This document shows, piece after piece, positions 1 through 8,834 of a stretch of 49,043 nt of DNA. The stretch comes from Psychrobacter okhotskensis. Its GTDB lineage: Bacteria > Pseudomonadota > Gammaproteobacteria > Pseudomonadales > Moraxellaceae. Under the pieces are notes generated by a model. It was not told the origin of the DNA and searched no databases. It saw only the letters and a list, made by a program, of their open reading frames with translations. Every line of letters starts with the position of its first letter. The stretch's first letter is position 1. The position numbers and the translations under genes were made by a program. Location of the stretch: contig NZ_JABRVQ010000026.1 of NCBI RefSeq assembly GCF_013248965.1, positions 1 through 49,043 on the forward strand, given 5' to 3'.

Positions 1-160
1 AGTGTTTCATAACGTTCTGATATGTAGGAGTTGAAGTTTGAAATGCAACACGGCACATCTTACTCTTCAACTCATTCTTTTAAAACGTTGCACTTCTTAT
101 TTGAATCTAGGTTATATAAGTAACGATAATTTAATATTCATCTGCCAGCGAGAAGCCAGC

Positions 161-817
161 ATGTCTACCTTGACGTTAACGATTAATAAGCAGGATTATC
201 AGCTTGATAATCTCGATCCGCGCACGACATTGCTCGATGTCTGCCGCCAACATTTACAAATCACCGGACCAAAAAAAGGCTGTGACCACGGTCAATGTGG
301 CGCCTGTACCATCCTCATTAATGGTGAGCGCGTGAATTCATGTTTGACCTTAGCGGTCATGCACGATGGCGATGAGATTACGACGATTGAGGGGATTGGA
401 TTGCCTGAGTCGTTATCTGAGTTGCAACAAGCCTTTAAAGATCATGACGCTTTCCAGTGTGGTTATTGCACCCCTGGGCAAATCTGTTCAGCGACGGCAT
501 TGATAGAAGAGGTCAAACAAAACTGGCCAAGCCACGTTACTACTGACCTGCAAAATCCTGATGGCCTCCTAGTACAAGAAATCGCTGAGCGTATGAGTGG
601 TAATGTCTGTCGCTGCTCCGCTTATCCCAATATCATCAAAGCCATCTCACAAGTACTTGAAAATGAGATGTCAGAGTCTGCTGCCCAGACCAATGACACC
701 TCTACACAAAATTCAAGCGTAACAGGTATTTGGTCACCGCCGCCAAGCGAGGCTCAGTTCCATAAAGCCTCAGCGAATAACAAAACAATAACAGGCAAGG
801 CAGGAGACCACTCATGA
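161..817 (+). CDS. paoA: Aldehyde/xanthine oxidoreductase small subunit, two [2Fe-2S] clusters
   Basis: This is the electron-transfer subunit of a three-subunit molybdenum hydroxylase of the PaoABC (YagTSR) type. The plant-type ferredoxin ligands are Cys41, 46, 49 and 61 (motif CDHGQCGAC), and the second cluster uses Cys100, 103, 150 and 152 (CGYC and CRC). I start it at ATG 161 because the domain begins directly there; an in-frame upstream extension from 38 has no family similarity. The product is 218 residues. Unlike E. coli PaoA it carries no twin-arginine signal, so the enzyme is probably cytoplasmic. A low-complexity tail of about 50 residues follows the last cluster. The gene overlaps paoB by 4 bases (ATGA). 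The aldehyde oxidase assignment rests mainly on the partner subunits; the substrate is unknown. Confidence 0.9.
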   Translation: MSTLTLTINKQDYQLDNLDPRTTLLDVCRQHLQITGPKKGCDHGQCGACTILINGERVNSCLTLAVMHDGDEITTIEGIGLPESLSELQQAFKDHDAFQCGYCTPGQICSATALIEEVKQNWPSHVTTDLQNPDGLLVQEIAERMSGNVCRCSAYPNIIKAISQVLENEMSESAAQTNDTSTQNSSVTGIWSPPPSEAQFHKASANNKTITGKAGDHS

Positions 818-1806
818 AACGTTTTGAATATAGCCGCGCTGATGCACCTAAGCAAGCAGCAACCTCTGCTAGCAGCAAAGACGCTTCTTTCATCGCAGGT
901 GGTACTAACTTATTAGATCTCATGAAACTAGAGATCGAAACCCCAATCAAACTGGTCGATATCACTCGTTTAGAATTAGAGCAAGTAGAAACGACTGCCG
1001 ATGGTGGTTTACGTATTGGTACGCTTGTGACCAATAGCGATTTGGCCGCGCATCCTGAGGTGATTGCAAACTATCCAGTATTGTCCCGAGCTATCTTGGC
1101 AGGAGCGACTGGTCAGCTACGTAACAGAGCGACAACGGGCGGCAATTTTTTGCAGCGTACTCGTTGCTATTATTTTTATCAAACAGACAGCGCTTGTAAT
1201 AAACGTGAACCGGGCACAGGATGTCCTGCTATCAACGGGGAGAACCGTACCCTAGCTGTCTTAGGTACCAGTGATTCATGTATTGCTCAGCACCCATCCG
1301 ATATGGCAGTGGCAATGCGCTTACTGGATGCCACGATAGAGACAGTTAAAGCAGATGGCTCGACTCGCGCTATCGATGTCAAAGATTTTTATTGTTTGCC
1401 AAAAGACACGCCGCATATCGAAAATGTGCTAGAAGCAGGCGAGCTGATTACTCATGTTGTACTACCTGCCCCTATTAAGGGCATGCATACCTATGACAAA
1501 GTGCGTGATCGCGCTTCTTACGCTTTTGCACTGGTATCTTGTGCCGCAGTCATCGATGCTGACGACAATGGCAACCTAAAGACAGTACGTTTGGCGTTCG
1601 GCGGCATCGGTACCAAGCCATGGCGTAATGAAGAGGTTGAGGCACTATTAATGGATACCGATGGCAATAGCGATGTTATCACGCAGGCCGCTGATCTATT
1701 ATTGCATGATGCCAAAGGTAATGGTCAGAACGACTTTAAAATACCGTTGACGCGTCGCCTACTAAAACAAGTTATTCAGCGCGCATTAGCGGGCAAGGGA
1801 GCATAA
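814..1806 (+). CDS. paoB: Aldehyde oxidoreductase FAD-binding subunit with extra Fe-S cysteines
   Basis: This is the middle subunit (330 aa) of the molybdenum hydroxylase. It would pass electrons from the Fe-S subunit through FAD to an acceptor. The FAD-binding stretch AGGTNLLDLMK sits near residues 28-38, and GATGQLRNRATTGGN near 97-111. Cys118, 128, 137 and 156 lie in a segment with the pattern RTRC, CNKR.PG.GC and CIAQHPSDM. That segment is the insertion that in E. coli PaoB carries an additional [4Fe-4S] cluster, and it separates PaoB-type subunits from ordinary xanthine dehydrogenase FAD subunits. The start overlaps paoA and the stop lies 2 bases before paoC, so the three genes are surely cotranscribed. 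Confidence 0.9.
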   Translation: MKRFEYSRADAPKQAATSASSKDASFIAGGTNLLDLMKLEIETPIKLVDITRLELEQVETTADGGLRIGTLVTNSDLAAHPEVIANYPVLSRAILAGATGQLRNRATTGGNFLQRTRCYYFYQTDSACNKREPGTGCPAINGENRTLAVLGTSDSCIAQHPSDMAVAMRLLDATIETVKADGSTRAIDVKDFYCLPKDTPHIENVLEAGELITHVVLPAPIKGMHTYDKVRDRASYAFALVSCAAVIDADDNGNLKTVRLAFGGIGTKPWRNEEVEALLMDTDGNSDVITQAADLLLHDAKGNGQNDFKIPLTRRLLKQVIQRALAGKGA

Positions 1807-1808
1807 TC

Positions 1809-4232
1809 ATGTCATTATTGGACTCAGTACTTCCAGCAGAATCGACCAAAAAAATGACCATGGATAAGCCTGTTGACACTTTGTTTGACAAAACGGCAAG
1901 CAAACTGGTTGGTAAACCCATTAACCGTGTTGATGGCTCATTAAAGGTCAGTGGTCAAGCGCCTTATTCGGCAGAGATTCATTTAGAAAACCAAGTTTAT
2001 GGCGTCTTGGTTGGGGCAACTATTGCTAAAGGTGAGGTGGAAAATATCGATAGCAGTGCTCTAGACGATATTCCCGGTATCATCAAAGTGGTGACCGATC
2101 CTGAGCATTTCTTACGTAATTCACAACAAGGTGGTGAAAAAAAAGCACCCAAGCAAGGCGCGAGCGAGATTTTCTACCATGGTCAGCCGATAGCGGTGGT
2201 GATTGCTGAGACTTTTGAGGCGGCAACAGAAGGCGCAAACGCTATCAAAGTGACTTATAAAGACGAAACTGACCAAGCCGCTTTAGACTTTACCAAAGAG
2301 CTGCCCAATGCTCATGATGTTAATGAAAGAGAAGGCTCCGATAAAAATTCTGAACAAGGCGATCCAGAGCACGGGCTTGCTAATGCTGCGGTAACCGTTG
2401 ATCGCGTATATCATACCCCAAGCCAAAACAGCTCGGCTATGGAGCCGCATGTGACATTGGCACATTGGGAAGATGATAAGCTCATTATGTATACCTCTAA
2501 TCAGATGATAGCGTCTTGTAAACAGCAAGTCATGGACGCCTTAGACTTAAAGAAAGATCAAGTGCAACTGATTGCCTATTATGTCGGTGGCGGTTTTGGC
2601 AGTAAGCTGGGCATCGCTCCAGAGTCAATTGCGGCAGCGATTGCGGCAAAAGAGCTTGGTCGCCCTGTGCTGATTACTATGACGCGTCCGCAAGTAATGG
2701 AAGCGACGGTAAGACGTTCAAACACCCGTCAGCGTATCGCTATTGGCTGTGATGAAAATGGCATTATCGATACTATGATTCACGATACGGTGACTAGCAA
2801 TCTACCTGAAGAAGGGTTTTTTGAGCCGACGGCATTGTCTACTCATTATTTATATCGTGGTGAGAACCGCCGAGTAAACTACCAAAAAGTAGATATGAAC
2901 CAAGTGTTATCAGGCTCTATGCGTGCGCCGGGTGAGGCGGTGGGTTTGATTGCGGTTGAATGTGCCATGGACGAGCTAGCCTCACAGCTGGACATTGATC
3001 CAATCGAGCTGCGCCGCCGTAATGAGCCTGAAGAGGACCCTACCGAAGAGATTCCTTTCTCCACCCGTCAGCTAGTCGCTTGTATGGAGAAGGGCGCTGA
3101 ACAGTTTGGTTGGGATAAGCATAATCCCAAGCCTGCCAGTCAATTAGAAGGTGACTGGTGGATAGGTACAGGCATGGCGGCGGCTGCCCGTGGTAACCAA
3201 TTACAGCCATCTGAAGCACGTGCAACCCTACAGGTAGATGAGTCAAAAGCACTTGGTATCAAAGCAGTTATCGAGACAGACATGACAGACATCGGTACAG
3301 GGTCTTATACGGTGTTTTCTCAGGTAGCGGCAGACCTGTTAGGACTGCCTATCGACCATGTTGAGATGAAACTAGGTGACAGTGCATTGCCACCAGCATC
3401 AGGCTCAGGTGGCAGTTGGGGTGCTGCGAGTGCGGGTAGTGGTGTCTATCTTGCTTGTGAGCAGCTGCGTGAAATGCTAGCAGAAAAAGTTGGTCTGTAT
3501 CCTGACAACATTCAGTTAGACAATGGTCAAATCAAGAAAACAGGCGAGCATGCTTTAACGGCAATGGAAGCTGCCAAAAAGAGCGGCCAATCATTTGCTG
3601 ACAGCACTATTGATAAGCTATCGCAAACCACAGGGCTTTCGCTATCAGGACAGTCAGCATCACAAGAGTATGATTTTGATAATACAGAGTCTTATGCGCT
3701 TGCGGATGTGGTCGCTGACTATGATGAGCAAAAAATCACTGCCAAAGGCCAGATAAAACCGGGTAAGAACGGTAAGAGCCATCGCCAAGCCTCTTTTGGT
3801 GCGAACTTCGCTGAAGTGGCGGTTCATAAAGTCACTGGTGAGATTCGGGTGAAACGTATGACAGGTGCATTTGCCGCTGGTCGTATTCTGAACCACAAAA
3901 CTGCAACGTCGCAATGCTATGGCGGTATGGTGTTCGGTATTGGCTCAGCGTTGATGGAAGAAGTGATTCATGACAAACGTGACGGTCGCCTATGCAACCA
4001 TGACCTTGCTGAATACCATGTCCCCGTGAATGCCGACGTACCGCAGTTAGATGTCATTTTGGTAGAGGAAGACGATCCTTATACCAACCCGATGCATATT
4101 AAGGGAATTGGTGAAACAGCGATTTCCGGTGCTGCTGCTGCCATTGCCAATGCCATCTATAATGCGGTTGGCGTACGAGTTTACGACTTTCCGATTACGC
4201 TTGATAAATTGCTAGCTGAGATGCCAGAGTAA
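1809..4232 (+). CDS. paoC: Aldehyde oxidoreductase molybdopterin-binding subunit
   Basis: This is the catalytic subunit (807 aa), which holds the molybdenum cofactor and hydroxylates the substrate. The N-terminal a/b hammerhead domain begins near residue 35 (GKPINRVDGSLKVSGQAPYS). The cofactor-binding loops GGGFGSKLG and GSMRAPGEAVG are present. The catalytic glutamate is expected at Glu769 in KGIGETAISG close to the C-terminus. The protein is longer than E. coli PaoC (732 aa); the extra residues include a polar stretch around 570-640 and an N-terminal extension of about 30 residues. The next genes encode the XdhC-type chaperone and MocA, which supports a cytidylated cofactor as in the PaoC family. 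The substrate range cannot be read from the sequence. Confidence 0.9.
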   Translation: MSLLDSVLPAESTKKMTMDKPVDTLFDKTASKLVGKPINRVDGSLKVSGQAPYSAEIHLENQVYGVLVGATIAKGEVENIDSSALDDIPGIIKVVTDPEHFLRNSQQGGEKKAPKQGASEIFYHGQPIAVVIAETFEAATEGANAIKVTYKDETDQAALDFTKELPNAHDVNEREGSDKNSEQGDPEHGLANAAVTVDRVYHTPSQNSSAMEPHVTLAHWEDDKLIMYTSNQMIASCKQQVMDALDLKKDQVQLIAYYVGGGFGSKLGIAPESIAAAIAAKELGRPVLITMTRPQVMEATVRRSNTRQRIAIGCDENGIIDTMIHDTVTSNLPEEGFFEPTALSTHYLYRGENRRVNYQKVDMNQVLSGSMRAPGEAVGLIAVECAMDELASQLDIDPIELRRRNEPEEDPTEEIPFSTRQLVACMEKGAEQFGWDKHNPKPASQLEGDWWIGTGMAAAARGNQLQPSEARATLQVDESKALGIKAVIETDMTDIGTGSYTVFSQVAADLLGLPIDHVEMKLGDSALPPASGSGGSWGAASAGSGVYLACEQLREMLAEKVGLYPDNIQLDNGQIKKTGEHALTAMEAAKKSGQSFADSTIDKLSQTTGLSLSGQSASQEYDFDNTESYALADVVADYDEQKITAKGQIKPGKNGKSHRQASFGANFAEVAVHKVTGEIRVKRMTGAFAAGRILNHKTATSQCYGGMVFGIGSALMEEVIHDKRDGRLCNHDLAEYHVPVNADVPQLDVILVEEDDPYTNPMHIKGIGETAISGAAAAIANAIYNAVGVRVYDFPITLDKLLAEMPE

Positions 4233-4259
4233 TTTTCTATAGAAGTTGTTGTATTAAAG

Positions 4260-4284
4260 AAACCCGCTTAAGTAGCGGGTTTTC
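4260..4284 (+). terminator. Intrinsic terminator-like hairpin after paoC
   Basis: An 8-9 bp GC-rich stem (AACCCGCT / AGCGGGTT) with a 5-base loop is followed by TTTTC. It lies between paoC and xdhC. Because the U-tract is short and the next gene starts 41 bases downstream in the same direction, it may act as a partial terminator that lowers expression of the maturation genes relative to the enzyme. Confidence 0.6.
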
Positions 4285-4325
4285 ACAACTTGAGTATTTA
4301 TAATACAAATAAAGTAAGAGGCGTT

Positions 4326-5645
4326 ATGAATCAAATCGCTGACATTCTTAAGCTGGCAGGCGAGGCCGCTCAACAAAACGTTGATGCTGTATTGGCGACA
4401 GTGGTGCGTACTGAAGGTTCAGCGTATCGGCGTGCTGGCGCGATGATGCTGATTTGCGCGGATGGACGTTCGGTTGGTATGATTAGTGGGGGCTGCCTTG
4501 AGCCGCACATCATCAAACGCGCCTTTTGGCTCACTCGCAATGGCGCTAATGTCCAAGTTTATCAAACGGGCGATGATATTGAATACACCAAAAATGGCGA
4601 AGCGAAAGCAGCTGCTAAAGAAGAGACGTCTAGAGACGATTTTTTAAATGTTGATTTCCATGATGAGCCAGATCTTGATTTAGACGAGTTGAATTTTGGC
4701 TTAGGATGTAATGGACGGGTACATGTTTTGTTTGAGCGCTTAACGACAGCGACGGCGCTTTTGAATGTTATTGGTCAAGTTCGAGGTACGCAGCAACCCG
4801 TCACGATAGCCACATTAATTCGCTCTGCTAGTCGCCAAAAATCAAATCCTGAACTGCAAATCGGTATGCGCATTAATTTGGATAATTATACCGAGTCAGA
4901 ACAAATTACGACTATAGGCGCTAATGGTATTGGCACTAGTAACAGCTTAAATCAAGCCGGGTTTGATGTTTCAAATACTCTTTTCAATACGGTCGAAAAC
5001 CTAGCTCAACATGAGCTTGGTGATAAAAACGCTGAATACGTGGTCATAAAAAGTGAAGACAGTAAACATCTAACCACAGAGTGGCTGGTGCAAAGATTAG
5101 AGCCACAAATCCGTTTGCTGATTTGCGGGGCAGGCAATGATGTGATGCCGCTGGTCACCATGGCAAAATTGCAAGATTGGCATGTCACCGTTGTAGATAG
5201 TCGCGCGCAATACGCCACACGTATACGTTTCCCGCAAGCAGATGAAGTGCTGCCGTTATCGTTGGAAGATACGGATACTTTGCTAAAGCTCAGTCATAAC
5301 GCTGCTGTGGCACTGATGTCACATAGCCTCAGTCAAGACCGTGCTCGCCTTGCGGTACTATTGACACGTGCCAATCACTATAAGTACCTTGGGCAATTGG
5401 GCCCGCGCTATCGTACCGAACGTTTAATTGAAGAAATCAGCGCCACTAAAGTCAATCAAGCGAATTTATCGGCTGGCATAAGTAAATTACATTATCCTAT
5501 CGGCTATAAGTTAGGTGGCGATGGGCCCGAAGCTTTGGCGCTGGGTATCATGGCGCAGATAAATGCAGTCATGCACGAACAAACGCCACCAGCTAAATGT
5601 GTAGATTTAGCAAATAGCAATATAGCTATGATGAGTCAGGCATGA
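4326..5645 (+). CDS. xdhC: XdhC/PaoD-family molybdenum cofactor chaperone
   Basis: This XdhC/CoxI-family protein is expected to bind the molybdenum cofactor and insert it into the PaoC-type subunit. The N-terminal XdhC/CoxI motif is visible (TVVRTEGSAYRRAGAMML, then GMISGGCLEPHI). The C-terminal Rossmann domain has LLICGAGND near residue 268. ATG 4326 is preferred over an upstream TTG (4290) because AAGTAAGAGG sits just in front of it. The protein is 439 aa, much longer than E. coli PaoD (318 aa). The extra length is an acidic insert around residues 85-125 and a further polar stretch around 180-235, of unknown role. Its stop overlaps the mocA start by 4 bases. Confidence 0.88.
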   Translation: MNQIADILKLAGEAAQQNVDAVLATVVRTEGSAYRRAGAMMLICADGRSVGMISGGCLEPHIIKRAFWLTRNGANVQVYQTGDDIEYTKNGEAKAAAKEETSRDDFLNVDFHDEPDLDLDELNFGLGCNGRVHVLFERLTTATALLNVIGQVRGTQQPVTIATLIRSASRQKSNPELQIGMRINLDNYTESEQITTIGANGIGTSNSLNQAGFDVSNTLFNTVENLAQHELGDKNAEYVVIKSEDSKHLTTEWLVQRLEPQIRLLICGAGNDVMPLVTMAKLQDWHVTVVDSRAQYATRIRFPQADEVLPLSLEDTDTLLKLSHNAAVALMSHSLSQDRARLAVLLTRANHYKYLGQLGPRYRTERLIEEISATKVNQANLSAGISKLHYPIGYKLGGDGPEALALGIMAQINAVMHEQTPPAKCVDLANSNIAMMSQA

Positions 5646-6331
5646 TGACTCAAAAGCATGCTGTTATTATTTTAGCAAGTGGATTAAGCCAGCGTTTGGG
5701 TCAAGCGAAGCAACTACTCTGCAAAGATGATGAGCCATTAATCCGCTATATGACCAAGCTTGCATTAGCGACTCAGCCGCAAGCCATTATCATTGTTATT
5801 CCTGAAGATAATCCATCAATAGCCAGTGCGATTACCGAGTTAGCTACTCAGCATGCCATTGTTAACACGGTAATGAATCCAATACCCAAAATGGGTATGG
5901 CGCATAGTTTATATCTGGGTATTGAGGCGTTAGTTAATCTTGACGACAGTCTTATTAAGCGTGTTTTGATAATGGGGATTGACCAAGTACTGCTAGATGA
6001 AGAGCATTTGCTAACCTTGCTAGCAGGCACACAGATGGTGGTTGCAAGTGGCTATAGTAGTTTGAGACATTGGAGTAATGGGCAGGATTTAGATAAAACA
6101 GCCGATACTGAAACTTTTAAAAAAGATATCATCGGATTGCCTTTAGCGATTGATTACGAGTTGCTAAAACAATGGCAAGCATCGTTAACAGGAGATAAAG
6201 GGCTGCGTTACTTAATTAGAGGACTGCCTTCTAGCCAAATAAGTACCGTGAATGAGCATCAGCTCAGCTATGATATTGACACGCCTGAGCAACTGACTTA
6301 TGCCAAGCAACAAGGCTGGCTTGATACATAA
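5642..6331 (+). CDS. mocA: MocA-like molybdenum cofactor cytidylyltransferase
   Basis: This is a nucleotidyltransferase of the MobA/MocA type (229 aa). It is expected to transfer CMP from CTP to molybdopterin, giving the cytosine-dinucleotide cofactor used by xanthine/aldehyde oxidase family enzymes. The nucleotide-binding motif LASGLSQRLGQAKQLL lies at about residues 11-26, with the usual Lys after G-x-x-K. The metal-binding stretch is MGIDQVLL near residue 108. The E. coli paralogue in the same context is MocA, and the position behind paoABC and xdhC argues against the guanylyl enzyme MobA. It is translationally coupled to xdhC. Confidence 0.85.
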   Translation: MMTQKHAVIILASGLSQRLGQAKQLLCKDDEPLIRYMTKLALATQPQAIIIVIPEDNPSIASAITELATQHAIVNTVMNPIPKMGMAHSLYLGIEALVNLDDSLIKRVLIMGIDQVLLDEEHLLTLLAGTQMVVASGYSSLRHWSNGQDLDKTADTETFKKDIIGLPLAIDYELLKQWQASLTGDKGLRYLIRGLPSSQISTVNEHQLSYDIDTPEQLTYAKQQGWLDT

Positions 6332-6349
6332 TCACAGATAGAGGCTTCA

Positions 6350-6922
6350 ATGACAAAGGTGATAGAAACTAAACGTCTTTATTTGAGACAGTGGCAGCCA
6401 GCTGACTTTGGGGTGTTTGCTGAAATGAATGCCGATCCAGAAGTCATGCGTTACTTCCCCAAGCTATTGTCGCCAAAATTGAGCGATGTAATAGCCAATA
6501 AATGCCAGCAGCTGATTGCAGATAATGGCTGGGGGTTTTGGGCAGTGAGTGAAAAAGACGGCCCAAAAGCGGACAATAGCTTTATTGGCATGGTGGGTTT
6601 AAATGCAGCTCATGCGGATATGTCATTTGCGCCTTGTGTGGAGATTGCTTGGCGGCTGCATAAAGACTATTGGGGACAGGGTTACGCCACTGAAGCCGCG
6701 CGTGCAGCGCTGAAATTTGCTTTTGAAGTTCTAGCACTTAACGAGGTCGTCGCTTTCACCGCAGTCATTAATAGACACTCGCAGCTTATCATGCAGCGCC
6801 TTGGCATGGCGGATACACAGGAAGATTTTTATCACCCTATGCTTGATGCTAAACACCCACTTGCCAAGCATGTGTTATACAAAATAACGCGGCAGCAATG
6901 GCAAAACACTATCGAAAATTGA
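6350..6922 (+). CDS. GNAT-family N-acetyltransferase (RimJ/RimL-like)
   Basis: The 190-residue protein has the RimJ/RimL arrangement. It begins with IETKRLYLRQW, carries the acetyl-CoA loop YWGQGYATEAARAAL near residue 103, and has the downstream N-x-x-S...LGM element near residues 141-152. Proteins of this branch acetylate N-termini or small molecules; the substrate here cannot be named. It follows mocA by 18 bases on the same strand and may be transcribed from the molybdenum operon, but it has no obvious part in that pathway. Confidence 0.8.
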   Translation: MTKVIETKRLYLRQWQPADFGVFAEMNADPEVMRYFPKLLSPKLSDVIANKCQQLIADNGWGFWAVSEKDGPKADNSFIGMVGLNAAHADMSFAPCVEIAWRLHKDYWGQGYATEAARAALKFAFEVLALNEVVAFTAVINRHSQLIMQRLGMADTQEDFYHPMLDAKHPLAKHVLYKITRQQWQNTIEN

Positions 6923-6950
6923 CTGTATTTATAATTACCATTTATAGGAT

Positions 6951-7622
6951 TTACTTACTATTATCCCGCGAAAACGTCAAAATATGCCCTTTAAATGGCA
7001 AGTCAAGATAAGTGGTATTCTCGGGCTTGACGTGTTGACTGCTAAAACCATATTCAAGCATTTTATTGGTTAGCTTGTTTTTTCGGCCACGCCCAGGGTC
7101 TACGACGATGACCTCACATTTTGGTAACGCATGACGTTCGATAAATTCAGCCAAAATATCAATATGTTGGTCTTCATAGAGTAAATCACTACCGATAATG
7201 ATATCAAACTTGCCAAGATGGCTATTGTCCTCTGACCAGTCCAAACGCTCAAAGTTAATCTCTTTATTGTTATTCAAGGTGGTATTGCGATCAAGGAAGT
7301 ACTCAACTGTCGGATGATAGTCGGTCGCCGTAATGTCTGCATGCCGATGATTGAGCAGCAGGCTCGATAATGCCATGCCGCAGCCAACCTCCAAGATACG
7401 CTTGCCCGCAATATCATAATCGAGCATGTGATTGGCCAATACCAAGCTTGACGGCCAAATCACGCCAAACATCGGCCAAGAAGCCGAGCAAATACCTAGG
7501 TTAAGCGCCTCATCGTCAGGGTCGCTAAATTGTTGGTTGTCACGTAAGGTGCAAATATGGATATCGGTGTTGCCAATTTCAATCGTTTGATAACGCACGC
7601 GCACAGTGGTCAGCGAAGTCAT
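6951..7622 (-). CDS. Class I SAM-dependent methyltransferase (Methyltransf_16-like)
   Basis: The SAM-binding motif I is LEVGCGMALSSLLL, followed by an acidic motif II region (DITATDYHP) and DIIIGSDLLYED. This arrangement is typical of the nicotinamide N-methyltransferase/lysine methyltransferase-like group (PF10294). I use ATG 7622 because TTAGGACAGTTT is an acceptable ribosome site; an in-frame start at 7679 adds 19 unrelated residues. The product is 223 aa. The substrate may be a protein lysine, but nothing in the sequence fixes that. It converges with the acetyltransferase gene, leaving only 28 bases between the stops. Confidence 0.75.
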   Translation of the reverse strand: MTSLTTVRVRYQTIEIGNTDIHICTLRDNQQFSDPDDEALNLGICSASWPMFGVIWPSSLVLANHMLDYDIAGKRILEVGCGMALSSLLLNHRHADITATDYHPTVEYFLDRNTTLNNNKEINFERLDWSEDNSHLGKFDIIIGSDLLYEDQHIDILAEFIERHALPKCEVIVVDPGRGRKNKLTNKMLEYGFSSQHVKPENTTYLDLPFKGHILTFSRDNSK

Positions 7623-8179
7623 AAACTGTCCTAAAAAATAAGCAAGAATGCAAGCTTTGGCAGAGGGTGCCACTTTCAATGAGGGGAAAAGCTGTTGGGT
7701 AGGGTTTGCAGCGTTTAAATCTTGGGGAGGTGATAAGCGTCAAGTAAAAGAATAGGTAGAAAAAATATTCTCATTTGGACGATGATAGTATGACCTAACA
7801 TTTGACAAGTTGTTGTTAATTCTGAGGAGGTTATTCTTACTAATTACCGATTAGCTAACTAATTATCAAATATTTAGTAGCAATTAGCTATAGTCAAAAT
7901 ATTCTAAAACGTGACGGTATTGCTGATATCAATTTTTTGTAGCCTCTGTCTGCGCAGGCACAGCAAGCAAGAAAAGTTGATATCAGCAGTGCATGATGGT
8001 TCGATATTACTTTTCACTCACTATATGACACGTTGAACATAGCGCAAGCGTAGAAAAATAGCTTATATAAAAAGTGAATAGTGCTTATTACTTATTACTT
8101 ATCCTAAGGCGCAGCAATAGAGGCGAGGTATCCAGCCTAATACGTTAGATTGTGACCCGCTTAAAGTCAGGCAGTCACT
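7623..8179. other. 557-bp gene-free spacer with repeat copy A
   Basis: No credible coding region is present. The stretch next to the methyltransferase (7680-7860) is AT-rich and could hold its promoter, but no convincing -35/-10 pair was found. The centre holds repeat copy A (7890-8024). The remainder up to the 204-aa gene is simple AT-rich sequence. Confidence 0.6.
7890..8024 (-). repeat. Intergenic stem-loop repeat, copy A
   Basis: This 135-bp element is bounded by ATAGT inverted ends. Read on the minus strand it contains CTGTGCCTGCGCAGA followed by CAGAGGCT (core at 7941-7964). The core is flanked by complementary arms, TGCTGATATCAA and TTGATATCAGCA. The core is shared with copies at 19627-19770 and 21579-21745. 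Confidence 0.75.
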
Positions 8180-8794
8180 TTAATTCAAAAATCTTAGTCC
8201 AGACGTTTTTAATGCCCAGACCAACTCCACAAAGGCACGACTATTGGTCAGAGGCTCACCATCGATGATGAGTACATAACCTGAACCATCAATCCATAAG
8301 AATACAAAGCTGGTCTCAGGAATCAACAAGTCTACTTGCTGAAAGAACGAAATCGCTTGGCTTTCTACTGCCCAGCCGCGTTGCTTCTGGCGTAGCATAA
8401 AGCCTGAAAAGTCAGCCGCCGCCACACTTAGCATATCTGCTTCTTCTTGACTATAGCCAATCCGAGCAAGACAAAACCCTTCATCAGAGCCAATGGCTGC
8501 TCGGCGCTTACCAGATAAGCTCGCTACCACGTAGGGTAGAAATTGATCCAAGGGCAGATTGGGCGCGGGTAAAAACAGAGACAGCTTTTCAATCCAACCT
8601 TGTTCAATAAAGCTTTGTAACCACCCGTCAGAGTAGCGTGCTAGCCAGTCAGCAGCCAGTAGTGTCTGCTCATAGGATAATAAATCCTGTAAAGACAGCT
8701 GCGCATCGGTCGGCTCGTTTTGTGAAAATGCCTCAAAAATACCGGCTGGGGTTAAGGTCAGATAGGTTTTATCAGCGTTTAAGTAAGAAGACAT
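8180..8794 (-). CDS. Unrecognised 204-aa soluble protein, end of the roadblock/PAS cluster
   Basis: I do not recognise the family. The protein is soluble, acidic and aromatic-rich, with no signal peptide or membrane segment. It starts MSSYLNADKTYLTLTPAG and has a hydrophobic C-terminal third (FVFLWIDGSGYVLIIDG) that looks like the central strands of an a/b fold. It lies 40 bases downstream of the 209-aa gene in the same direction and is the last gene of the cluster that includes roadblock, PAS and PhnD-like proteins. A role with those proteins is inferred from position only. Confidence 0.75.
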   Translation of the reverse strand: MSSYLNADKTYLTLTPAGIFEAFSQNEPTDAQLSLQDLLSYEQTLLAADWLARYSDGWLQSFIEQGWIEKLSLFLPAPNLPLDQFLPYVVASLSGKRRAAIGSDEGFCLARIGYSQEEADMLSVAAADFSGFMLRQKQRGWAVESQAISFFQQVDLLIPETSFVFLWIDGSGYVLIIDGEPLTNSRAFVELVWALKTSGLRFLN

Positions 8795-8834
8795 AGCGGC
8801 TACCGTTGTTGGGAAGTTTTAAATAGGCGATAAG

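Noticed and set aside
38..160. Upstream extension of the small oxidoreductase subunit
   Set aside because: The 41 extra residues have no signal-peptide or Tat features and no family similarity, whereas ATG 161 starts directly at the domain.
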